A DNA stretch of 25,081 nt from Candidatus Dojkabacteria bacterium UBA2259. GTDB taxonomy: Bacteria; Patescibacteriota; Dojkabacteria; SC72. Under the pieces are notes generated by a model. That model was not told the origin of the DNA. It did not search any database and saw only the letters and a list, made by a program, of their open reading frames with translations. This document shows positions 1 to 7,176 of the stretch, piece after piece (the stretch's first letter is position 1; each line of letters begins with the position of its first letter). A program made the position numbers and the translations under genes. The stretch spans positions 39,371 to 64,451 of the forward strand of contig DDXN01000009.1 of assembly GCA_002347605.1 (NCBI GenBank), given 5' to 3'.

Positions 1-466
1 TAACTCTCTCTTTCCATTCCTCATCTATTTGTATATTCTCATCAGTAAGAGTTGGCAATCTATACATATCAATTTCAGAATCGTTGTGATCCATAATTAA
101 TCTGATAGAACCAACATATCCTTGCTTTGTTTTCGCAACAAATTGGGCTGATTGCCAATGATATTTATCTAAATAAAGCTGTTGACCATCAGTAAATCTT
201 AATAGTAATCCCTCTTTAATGAATTTTTCAAATAGATCCTCATCCAAAAAATCATAAAGAAGTCCAAGTCCATTTTCCTGTACTACATCCTCTGCCTTTA
301 AATCTACTCTTGCAAAAGGAATACCCTGTAAATATCCCTCTCTAATATATCTATCTGTGACTACTTCTAATCTTCCAATCTTTTCTTGCGAAGTTGACGC
401 AAGACCAACGGACACTTCTCTATCTGATAACTCTTTTTCTTGAATAAAGAACTCTGTTTCATTCAT
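1..466 (-). CDS. GNAT-type N-acyltransferase, autoinducer-synthase-like (3' end outside window)
   Basis: I translated this by hand; it is the N-terminal 155 codons of a gene running off the left edge. The start is the ATG at 466, 11 nt after the stop of the ThiF-like gene, so the two are probably one operon. The protein opens with an acidic stretch (MNETEFFIQEKELSDREV). At about residues 112-143 it has QFVAKTKQGYVGSIRLI, a short spacer, then MYRLPTL. An 'xGxxRLI...LP' arrangement is what LuxI, FeeM and the exosortase-linked acyltransferases show at the acyl-CoA/ACP binding strand. This suggests a GNAT fold that joins an acyl chain to an amino acid or amine, but the catalytic half is missing from the window. 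Family placement is inference from one motif; a different GNAT is possible. Confidence 0.5.
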   Translation of the reverse strand, partial: MNETEFFIQEKELSDREVSVGLASTSQEKIGRLEVVTDRYIREGYLQGIPFARVDLKAEDVVQENGLGLLYDFLDEDLFEKFIKEGLLLRFTDGQQLYLDKYHWQSAQFVAKTKQGYVGSIRLIMDHNDSEIDMYRLPTLTDENIQIDEEWKERV

Positions 467-477
467 AGTAATATATT

Positions 478-1470
478 CTATACTATTTTCTTAATTATTT
501 CTTTTACACTCCTACCTCTTTCTTTTACTACAGATAAAGTTCTTAGGAGTAAAGGAATTTTACTTAACACATTAGGATTACTCCTTCTTACCTCACCTGG
601 GATATCAACCATAATTACATCCTTTATATCCTCTCCTGCAACTATTCTTCTCATAGATTCAATTGTTAATGCACTCAATACAGTAGCAGTAGTACCTAAC
701 TGGTATGTTCTACCATCATTTGGGTCTCTTTCAATAAGCTCGTTTAATTGCTCTACAGGGACTTTCAAAGGGTTAATAGGTCCTGTAAAAACATCATATA
801 CATAATTTAGGAACTCACCGTTACTTATCCTCCCATCTTTGTACGCATCATGTATTCCATTAAATTCATCTATCTTTTCTTGAGTTAATTCGCCTCTAAG
901 AGGTTGTATATTCTCTTTATCATATCTATACACTGCAACCATCGCGCTACCAGCTAAATCATATCCTACTAATACTGGCTTCTTTTCAATAGCAGCCCAT
1001 TTATGTAATTCATAAACCATATCTAAAGCCCTAACATCAACACCATCAATAACTATATCTGACTTAGCAACAAGCTCTCTTGCATTTTGAGATGTTAAAC
1101 CACAATTAAAACTTTTAACATTAACAAAAGGATTAATCTTTTTTAAATTCTGTGAAGTCATCTCTGCCTTGTTCTTTCCTACTTGATCAGCTGTATACTG
1201 TTGTCTTGATAGGTTATCTACAGCAACAATATCAGGATCTAATACCGTTATATGCTCTGCTCCAGACCTAACTGCCATCATAGCAATGGGATTACCTACA
1301 CTACCCACTCCAGCTACTAGAATATTTGTATTTCTAAACTTCTCTTGTATCTCTGGATCTATGAATTTCTTTGATGAAGCAGTAAGCTGAGTATAGAACT
1401 CATCTTTTGTTAATGAGATCGCATCTGTTCCACTACTAATTATTTCCTTATTATCTTCATTCTCTATCAT
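478..1470 (-). CDS. ThiF/E1-like adenylyltransferase
   Basis: A 330-aa Rossmann-fold adenylating enzyme. The nucleotide loop is VAGVGSVGNPIA (residues 52-63), followed by the acidic strand end LDPDIV (77-82), the hallmark DNLSRQQ (85-91), a lysine-bearing VGKNKAE (97-103) and IDGVDVR (141-147). These match the ATP/Mg site of the ThiF/MoeB/HesA family, which activates a C-terminal carboxylate as an acyl-adenylate. Residues 190-300 carry a lineage-specific region that I do not recognise. The CxxC zinc pairs of MoeB/ThiF are absent and C123 is the only cysteine, so a thioester-forming E1 role seems unlikely. No ubiquitin-like partner is visible nearby. The downstream GNAT gene suggests a small-molecule or peptide tailoring role; the substrate is unknown. 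Confidence 0.8.
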   Translation of the reverse strand: MIENEDNKEIISSGTDAISLTKDEFYTQLTASSKKFIDPEIQEKFRNTNILVAGVGSVGNPIAMMAVRSGAEHITVLDPDIVAVDNLSRQQYTADQVGKNKAEMTSQNLKKINPFVNVKSFNCGLTSQNARELVAKSDIVIDGVDVRALDMVYELHKWAAIEKKPVLVGYDLAGSAMVAVYRYDKENIQPLRGELTQEKIDEFNGIHDAYKDGRISNGEFLNYVYDVFTGPINPLKVPVEQLNELIERDPNDGRTYQLGTTATVLSALTIESMRRIVAGEDIKDVIMVDIPGEVRRSNPNVLSKIPLLLRTLSVVKERGRSVKEIIKKIV

Positions 1471-1505
1471 GAATCTTTAATCCTAATATATCATAAAACA
1501 ACAAT

Positions 1506-1534
1506 ATTTTATCATTTAAGAATCAGAATAACAA
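1506..1534 (-). promoter_or_regulatory. Sigma70-type promoter for the ThiF-GNAT operon
   Basis: Read on the minus strand: -35 TTGTTA (1534-1529), a 17-bp spacer, and -10 TAAAAT (1511-1506). Expected transcription start is near 1499, about 29 nt before the ATG at 1470. Assigned by match and spacing only. Confidence 0.45.
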
Positions 1535-1566
1535 GCCTATAGCATTCACCCTTTGATAAATATATA

Positions 1567-1595
1567 TTGATAAAATAAACAGAATAATAGATAAT
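1567..1595 (+). promoter_or_regulatory. Sigma70-type promoter for the 1624 gene
   Basis: TTGATA (1567-1572), a 17-bp spacer, and GATAAT (1590-1595). Predicted start is near 1602, about 22 nt before the ATG at 1624. The surroundings are very AT-rich, so chance matches are likely; a second TTGATA lies slightly upstream. Confidence 0.35.
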
Positions 1596-1623
1596 TACAG
1601 AAATAAAATATAAATAAAAATGT

Positions 1624-2295
1624 ATGATTGACCTAGAAAACAAGGAAAAAGAATTACCCATTGAAGTAAGAAACCTCCAAGAAATGTTTACCCAAGAGTT
1701 CCCTAGTGCACAAATGAGTTATGTTGATTACACGCAACCATCTCAAAAATTAGCTGAGATTAACGTCCAAATGGACCCTATTATTGACAATACACAAAAA
1801 CCAGAACCCTTTGTTAAACCAATTGGAGGTATAGGTGGACAGTTTAGAGCAGAACTCTTTTTCTATGCAATGAAAAACAGATTACCAGACCCTCAAAATC
1901 CCTTAAATAGTTACCTCATATATCCATCATTTGATCAAGAAAAAGGTAATGTAACAAAAATGAGAATTCTTAAATATCCAAATAGTGCATTAAAAAAGGT
2001 AGAAGAGGCTATATCAAAAAACAAAGAAGTACTTCAATTACCAAATAAAATATCTAGATTTGAAGCGATACCAACTGTAAGAACTGCTTACAAGGAAATC
2101 GATGGAGATACCTTAACAGTCGAAGGAAAAGATGTTGGTTCTTCGCTAGTAAGATTATCAAGATATTCAACGGAAAAAATGATGAACATTAGAAAGAAGG
2201 GAACTACTATACCTTGGGGAAGAGAATCTTCTCTAATTGCATATAAAAATAATGATGGTAAACTCAGAATCCTTCTACTAAAGAAAGAATCGTAA
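1624..2295 (+). CDS. Hypothetical protein, divergent from the ThiF/GNAT operon
   Basis: A 223-aa soluble protein I do not recognise. No signal peptide, membrane segment or cysteine motif is visible. The N-terminal 60 residues are polar and acidic. The middle has a glycine-rich KPIGGIGGQFRAELFF (about residues 66-81), and the C-terminus is strongly basic, ending LRILLLKKES. The start is the ATG at 1624; an overlapping ATG at 1620 is out of frame and stops at once. It shares a 153-bp divergent promoter region with the ThiF-like gene, so it may serve the same pathway, as substrate, carrier or regulator. That is inference from position. Its stop is only 3 nt from the convergent tsf stop. Confidence 0.65.
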   Translation: MIDLENKEKELPIEVRNLQEMFTQEFPSAQMSYVDYTQPSQKLAEINVQMDPIIDNTQKPEPFVKPIGGIGGQFRAELFFYAMKNRLPDPQNPLNSYLIYPSFDQEKGNVTKMRILKYPNSALKKVEEAISKNKEVLQLPNKISRFEAIPTVRTAYKEIDGDTLTVEGKDVGSSLVRLSRYSTEKMMNIRKKGTTIPWGRESSLIAYKNNDGKLRILLLKKES

Positions 2296-2298
2296 TCT

Positions 2299-3012
2299 TT
2301 ACTTACCAAACTCCCATATTAAAAATCTCCTCACTTCGAGAGGTTCTCCCAATTTAGAAATAGCTTCATCTAAGAGATTTCTCATTATTTTACTCTCATC
2401 TTTAAACCATTTCTGCTCAAGTAAACACTTCTCTTCATAGAATTTCTGTAACTTCCCTTCAATAATTTTCTCTGCTATCTGTGCTGGTTTACCTTCACTT
2501 TCGACCTCTTTCAGAAATATACTCTTAACCTCATCAATCCTCTCTTGTGGGATACTCTCTTTAGAGACATATATTGGTCTCATAGCTGCAATCTGAAGTG
2601 CTAACTCATGTGCAAAAGATCTAAAATCTTCATTCCTCGCAACGAAATCAGTTTTACATGTTACCTCAACCATTGAAACAAGCTTTTGCTCTTTACCATG
2701 CACATAGGTTTCAATTATCCCTTCCCCTACCGTTGCACACTCATTTTCTATTGCTACATCCCAACCTCTCTCTTTTATCAAAGCAACTGCTTTTTCAAAA
2801 TCTTTTCCACTCTCCTGAAAAGCCAGTTTACAATGTCCAATCTTTGCACCAGTAAGATTATGTAACCTGTTTATCACATCACTTCTACCATTAATATACT
2901 CTATTGCCTTTTGCATATCACCATTTGCCTTAGTTAAAGCCTCTTTACAAAGACCCATACCTGCAGAAGTTTTCGCTCTAAGTAATTTTATATCCTCTAT
3001 AGAGATACCCAT
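2299..3012 (-). CDS. tsf: Elongation factor Ts with duplicated UBA-like domain
   Basis: A 237-aa EF-Ts, the nucleotide exchange factor for EF-Tu in the cytoplasm. Core motifs are VEVTCKTDFVARNEDF (residues 115-130), including the conserved TDFVARN, then a short subdomain like that of compact EF-Ts proteins. The N-terminus is unusual. Residues about 4-42 form one UBA-like three-helix module (LLRAKTSAGMGLCKEAL). Residues about 45-84 form a second (RLHNLTGAKIGHCKLAF), each with the 'TxAxxGxCKxA...D..KA' pattern. Canonical EF-Ts has one such module for EF-Tu contact. The gene lies 18 nt downstream of rpsB, the usual rpsB-tsf pair, and presumably shares its promoter. Confidence 0.95.
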   Translation of the reverse strand: MGISIEDIKLLRAKTSAGMGLCKEALTKANGDMQKAIEYINGRSDVINRLHNLTGAKIGHCKLAFQESGKDFEKAVALIKERGWDVAIENECATVGEGIIETYVHGKEQKLVSMVEVTCKTDFVARNEDFRSFAHELALQIAAMRPIYVSKESIPQERIDEVKSIFLKEVESEGKPAQIAEKIIEGKLQKFYEEKCLLEQKWFKDESKIMRNLLDEAISKLGEPLEVRRFLIWEFGK

Positions 3013-3030
3013 TACAGTATATTCCTAAAC

Positions 3031-4182
3031 TTATTTTATAGCCTTCAAAATCTCCTCAACTGCTCTCTCCCCAACACCCTTGATAGTAAGAAGATCCTCT
3101 TTACTTTTCCCTGCCAAATCATCAACAGTAGTAAGTCCACTCTCTAAAAGTGCTTTCTCTATTCTAACAGAAAGACCAAGATCTTCAATCTTTTTAGAAT
3201 TAACCTCTGCCTTTACTGCCTCTGCTGCTGCAAACTCTTCATCTAAATTCTTCTCTCTCTTTAAAACCCTTACAACACCTGTTGTAGCAACAGTTGCCTT
3301 ACCCTCTCTCATTGCTTTCATCCTTAATCTCTCATCCTCTTCCATCTTTTCCTGTCTCTCCTTTTCTTGGGCAGATCTCATTTTCATACTCTCTAAATTA
3401 GCATTATGGTTCTTTCTTAAAGCAACTAATGATTCAGATTTCTTACCCTGTTTAATTGCATTCGCAAAAAGATTAACAAAAAGATTAATACTCTTTATTG
3501 AATCATCATTTGCAGGAATTGGATAATCAACTAAATCAGGATCACAGTTTGTATCAATTAGACCAATAACTTGGACACCAGCTATTTTAGCCTCATTTAT
3601 AGCATTCTTTTCAACCATACTATCAATCACTATTAAAAATCTTGGAAGCTCATCCATAAACTTAATACCTTCATATATCTTGTTAAGCCTCTCTACATTC
3701 TTTTCCATTAACAATACCTCTTTTTTTACTAACCCCTCTCCTCCTGATGCAAGTTTCTCTTCCATTTTAACTAATGTCTGGACACTGTTTTTGATTGCTT
3801 CAAAATTTGTAAAAAGACCACCAGGCCATCTCTTAGTTATATAGAAGGCACCAACTTCAGAGGCCATTTTTTCAATAATTCCAGCTGCTTGACCCTTGGT
3901 ACCAACAATTAAGACATTACCCTTGTCAGTGGCATCGCAGAGTGCCTTAAGAGCATTTGAAAGTAATTTTCTACTCTTAACAATATCAATAATATGAATA
4001 CCATTTCTAACCTCATATATATATTTCTTCATTTTAGGATTCCATGCACTGTGTTTGTGCCCAAAGTGTGCACCTGCTTGAAGAAATACTAATAACTCAG
4101 GGATCTCTGTTGTAAAGCTTTTCTTTTCTGTCTTAGCTTTAGGAGTTTCAACCTTTGACAAGACCTTTTTTGTTTTTTCCAT
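3031..4182 (-). CDS. rpsB: 30S ribosomal protein S2 with C-terminal alpha-CTD-like HhH extension
   Basis: A 383-aa S2; most bacterial S2 proteins are about 230-260 aa. The family core spans residues about 24-244, with AGAHFGHKHSAWNPKMKKYI near the start, TKRWPGGLFTNF (116-127), and DTNCDPDLVDYPIPANDDS (210-228). Next comes a highly charged Lys/Glu/Met/Arg region (about 245-330), probably helical. The last 50 residues (KIEDLGLSVRIEKALLESG, then DLLTIKGVGERAVEEIL) form a helix-hairpin-helix of the kind in the C-terminal domain of RNA polymerase alpha. S2 sits on the 30S near the mRNA exit side. What the extension binds is unknown. A weak AAAAGGA precedes the ATG. Confidence 0.96.
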   Translation of the reverse strand: MEKTKKVLSKVETPKAKTEKKSFTTEIPELLVFLQAGAHFGHKHSAWNPKMKKYIYEVRNGIHIIDIVKSRKLLSNALKALCDATDKGNVLIVGTKGQAAGIIEKMASEVGAFYITKRWPGGLFTNFEAIKNSVQTLVKMEEKLASGGEGLVKKEVLLMEKNVERLNKIYEGIKFMDELPRFLIVIDSMVEKNAINEAKIAGVQVIGLIDTNCDPDLVDYPIPANDDSIKSINLFVNLFANAIKQGKKSESLVALRKNHNANLESMKMRSAQEKERQEKMEEDERLRMKAMREGKATVATTGVVRVLKREKNLDEEFAAAEAVKAEVNSKKIEDLGLSVRIEKALLESGLTTVDDLAGKSKEDLLTIKGVGERAVEEILKAIK

Positions 4183-4273
4183 ATTGTTTTTCCTTTTGTC
4201 ACCTATCTCTATGGGTAGATATTTCTTCTATCCAGGAAATATTTAGAGATATGCGAGATATATATTAAATACA
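4183..4273 (-). promoter_or_regulatory. Folded 5' leader of rpsB-tsf
   Basis: The leader between the predicted start (about 4273) and the rpsB ATG contains two nested stems. The outer stem pairs 4244-4250 with 4205-4211 (ATCTCTA/TAGAGAT, 7 bp). The inner stem pairs 4236-4242 with 4219-4225 (ATATTTC/GAAATAT, 7 bp). Autogenous control of rpsB by S2 through its leader is known in other bacteria. This could be such a site, but no sequence match to a known leader family was established. Confidence 0.4.
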
Positions 4274-4279
4274 GTTCCG

Positions 4280-4308
4280 ATTATATATCCCCATCTCTCA
4301 TTTATCAA
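4280..4308 (-). promoter_or_regulatory. Sigma70-type promoter for rpsB-tsf
   Basis: Read on the minus strand: TTGATA (4308-4303), a 17-bp spacer, and a perfect TATAAT (4285-4280). The -35 lies inside the last codons of radC, so rpsB-tsf can be transcribed independently of radC. Confidence 0.65.
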
Positions 4309-4945
4309 CCCCTGTATTTACACTTTTCCAATTATCCCTACCTATCACTATATGATCTAGTAGCTGAATACCAACTAACTCTAAACTATCATTAATATTT
4401 TTTGTTAAGGTAATATCCTCCTGACTTGGTGTACTATCTCCAGAAGGATGATTATGTGCAAGTATTACAAATGCAGCATTATTTGTGATTGCTGTATAGA
4501 GAACCTCCCTTGGAGAAAGGTTTGCACAATTTAAGGAACCAAGTGCAATACTCTCCCTACAAAGATATTCAAACCTCGAGTTAAGACACAGTATGTCTAC
4601 CCTCTCTCTCTTTAAATTAGACATATCTTTAAACAGATCATATGCCAAAACAGAGTCAGTAATTTTTAACACCTTTTTGTCAAAAAGACCGTACATTCTC
4701 CTTCCAAGCTCAATACCAGATACAATTCTCATTGCTACTACATCCCCTACCCCCTCTATTTGTATCAACTCTTTCAAACTTAACGATCTTTCTTCTCTAA
4801 CAGAGTGCTGTATCTTCCCCATTATTACTCTTGATATCTGTTTGAAATTTCTTTCTTTGGTACCACTACCGACCAGTATCTGTACAAGCTCCATATCTGA
4901 AAGAACAGATATACCTCCTTTTAGGAATTTTTCTCTTGGTAACAT
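4298..4945 (-). CDS. radC: RadC family JAB/MPN domain protein
   Basis: A 215-aa RadC-like protein, close to full family length, starting at the typical LPREKFLKGG. A helix-hairpin-helix lies at residues about 58-75 (QIEGVGDVVAMRI). The MPN/JAB domain follows, with the metal motif HNHPSGDSTPSQED (164-177; H164, H166 and D177 as expected metal ligands). The fold is that of a zinc isopeptidase. The cellular role of RadC in bacteria is unsettled; the historical link to DNA repair and recombination is not firm. It lies 41 nt downstream of topA on the same strand. The rpsB promoter begins inside its 3' end. Confidence 0.92.
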   Translation of the reverse strand: MLPREKFLKGGISVLSDMELVQILVGSGTKERNFKQISRVIMGKIQHSVREERSLSLKELIQIEGVGDVVAMRIVSGIELGRRMYGLFDKKVLKITDSVLAYDLFKDMSNLKRERVDILCLNSRFEYLCRESIALGSLNCANLSPREVLYTAITNNAAFVILAHNHPSGDSTPSQEDITLTKNINDSLELVGIQLLDHIVIGRDNWKSVNTGVDK

Positions 4946-4986
4946 ATGAAAGATATATTAGAGAGAAGATATTAAAAAGTCTTGAA

Positions 4987-7086
4987 CTACTTCTTCTTAA
5001 TATCTTTTTTAATATATTTACACTTAGGATAGCCACTACAACCTTTGAAACTCTTTCCCCATTTACTCCTTCGCTCAACTAATGGACTCCCACACTCTGG
5101 ACATTTCTCTTTAAGAAGTAAGGAGATTTTCCCCTTACACTCTGGGTACTTCTCACATGCCCAGAATTTACCATATTTACTGTTTTTTAATAACATCCTT
5201 GAACCACACTTGGGACACTTCTCTACCTTAAGATATTTTTCGAAATCCAAGCTATCTCCATTACTATCTAAATCCTTCATCCCCTTACACTCTGGAAATT
5301 TAGAACAGCTTAAAAATTTCCCATACCTACCCAATCTTACAACCATTGGAGAACCACACTCGCTACACTTCTCCTTTGAGCTATCAAGTATAACAACATC
5401 ATTTTTATCTACACTCTTTTTAGCACTTTGTATATCTTTCATAAGAGGTTTGTACTCTCCATCCAAAAATGGAATATACTCTACCTTTCCCTTTGCAATC
5501 TCATCTAATTTGTCTTCAACGTTAGCTGTATACTGATAATCAACTAAATCAGCAAAATTACCCTTAAGAAAATGAGTAACTACCCTACCAACCTCTGTAG
5601 GAAGAAGAAATTTCCCATCTCTTGTAACATACTCTCTGGCTTGTATTGTAGAAATTATTGTTGCATAGGTAGAAGGTCTTCCTATCCCTAATGACTCTAA
5701 TTTTTTAACAAGGGTTGCCTCAGTATATCTAGATGGTGGTTGAGTAAATTTTTGCTCCACTACAAACTTCTTCTTGTTAAATGTGTCACCTTTTACAACA
5801 TTAGATATCTCTTGTAATATTTCCTCCTCATCTTTTTTACCTCCATATACTATTCTAAAGCCGTCAAACAAAGTTTTTTGAGCACCTACGGAAAAAGTAT
5901 AAATATTTTTTAACTTATCTACTGGTTCTAAATATATACTTAAATTCTCAACTCTTTTCTCCATCATTTGGGAAGACACAGCTCTCTTCCAGATTAATGA
6001 GTACAGCTTACTCTCATCCAAACCAAGCTTACTTGCATCAAAGGAAAAATCGGTTGGCCTTATACCCTCATGCGCCTCCTGAGCATTCTTGCTCCTATTT
6101 TTAAAATACCTTGGAGCGTATGGTAGATACTCCTTCCCGTATTTTTCAACTATTACATCTCTAATCTCCTCAATTGCTTTTTGGCCAAGATACACAGAGT
6201 CTGTTCTCATGTATGTGATGTGCCCAGCCTGATACAATCTCTGAGCTAATGCCATGGTCCTTTTAGAGCTAAATCCCAAGACATTGTTGGCAGATTGTTG
6301 TAACGTAGAGGTTGTATATGGTGGATATGGATTTTTCTTTATCTCCTTCTTCACAATATCTACAACTTTGTACTTACTCTCTCCCAAACGATCCTGAATA
6401 TCATCTACCTCTGTCTTACTTTTAGGAACATACTTCTTACCATCCCTTTTTATCAGTTTTATTGTCAATTTCTCCTTCTCTTTTTTTACTTCAACAAAAA
6501 ATTCCCAATACTCCTGCGGTTTGAATGCTTCCCTCTCCTCTTCTCTTTCAACAACTAACCTTAACGCTACAGATTGTACTCTACCTGCAGAGAGTCCGTA
6601 CCACATTTTCTCCCACAAAAGTTCAGAAAGTTTGTACCCAAAAAGCCTGTCTAACACTCTTCTAGCTTTCTGTGCTTCAACTAAGTCTTGGTTAACAACA
6701 GTAGGACTTTTAATAGAGTCTAAAACCGCATCTTTGGTAATCTCATGAAAAGTAACCCTTTTTACACTCTTTGCTTTCAAAAAATCCTGTACATGCCAAG
6801 CTATAGCCTCTCCCTCCCTATCTGGGTCCATTGCTAAATACACATGTCCACCTTTGGGAACTGCCTTCTTTAAGTCTTTTAGAATTTTTGCTTTACCATA
6901 TATAGTTTCAAAAAGAGGTACATATCCATTCTCAATATCCACTCCTAATTTACTCTTGGGTAAGTCTATAACGTGGCCTACAGTAGCCATAACCTTAAAA
7001 TCAGAACCTAAGTACTTGTTAATAGTCTTTGCTTTGGCTGGAGACTCAACAATTAAGAGATTTTTGTAATTAGATGTTTTTTTCAT
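4987..7086 (-). CDS. topA: DNA topoisomerase I (type IA) with three C-terminal zinc ribbons
   Basis: A 699-aa type IA topoisomerase that relaxes negative supercoils through a 5'-phosphotyrosyl intermediate. The Toprim domain begins LLIVESPAKAKTI (10-22) and has the acidic triad MDPDREGEAIAWH (86-98). The strand-passage core includes GLSAGRVQSVALRLVVERE (164-182). The catalytic tyrosine is Y292 in ITYMRTDS. The C-terminus has three four-cysteine zinc ribbons at about 574-600, 624-650 and 661-688, starting CSECG, CPKCG and CPECG, as in many TopA proteins. It has its own strong promoter just upstream with an extremely short leader. It is complete, with no missing catalytic residue. Confidence 0.98.
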   Translation of the reverse strand: MKKTSNYKNLLIVESPAKAKTINKYLGSDFKVMATVGHVIDLPKSKLGVDIENGYVPLFETIYGKAKILKDLKKAVPKGGHVYLAMDPDREGEAIAWHVQDFLKAKSVKRVTFHEITKDAVLDSIKSPTVVNQDLVEAQKARRVLDRLFGYKLSELLWEKMWYGLSAGRVQSVALRLVVEREEEREAFKPQEYWEFFVEVKKEKEKLTIKLIKRDGKKYVPKSKTEVDDIQDRLGESKYKVVDIVKKEIKKNPYPPYTTSTLQQSANNVLGFSSKRTMALAQRLYQAGHITYMRTDSVYLGQKAIEEIRDVIVEKYGKEYLPYAPRYFKNRSKNAQEAHEGIRPTDFSFDASKLGLDESKLYSLIWKRAVSSQMMEKRVENLSIYLEPVDKLKNIYTFSVGAQKTLFDGFRIVYGGKKDEEEILQEISNVVKGDTFNKKKFVVEQKFTQPPSRYTEATLVKKLESLGIGRPSTYATIISTIQAREYVTRDGKFLLPTEVGRVVTHFLKGNFADLVDYQYTANVEDKLDEIAKGKVEYIPFLDGEYKPLMKDIQSAKKSVDKNDVVILDSSKEKCSECGSPMVVRLGRYGKFLSCSKFPECKGMKDLDSNGDSLDFEKYLKVEKCPKCGSRMLLKNSKYGKFWACEKYPECKGKISLLLKEKCPECGSPLVERRSKWGKSFKGCSGYPKCKYIKKDIKKK

Positions 7087-7097
7087 ATATCAAGCTT

Positions 7098-7126
7098 AAA
7101 ATACACAATGTTTAAATATATGTCAA
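7098..7126 (-). promoter_or_regulatory. Sigma70-type promoter for topA
   Basis: Read on the minus strand: perfect TTGACA (7126-7121), a 17-bp spacer, and TATTTT (7103-7098). The predicted start is at about 7091, leaving only some 5 nt before the topA ATG at 7086, so the mRNA would be nearly leaderless. Confidence 0.55.
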
Positions 7127-7151
7127 ACAAATGACTTTGTACATATTACAT

Positions 7152-7172
7152 AAAAAAGATGAATAAATCTTT
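7152..7172 (-). terminator. Weak terminator after the PBP2 gene
   Basis: Read on the minus strand, just after the PBP2 stop: AAAGAT, a 6-nt loop, then ATCTTT followed by more T residues. The 6-bp stem is AT-rich, so termination may be partial. Its place between PBP2 and the topA promoter makes sense. Confidence 0.3.
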
Positions 7173-7176
7173 AATT

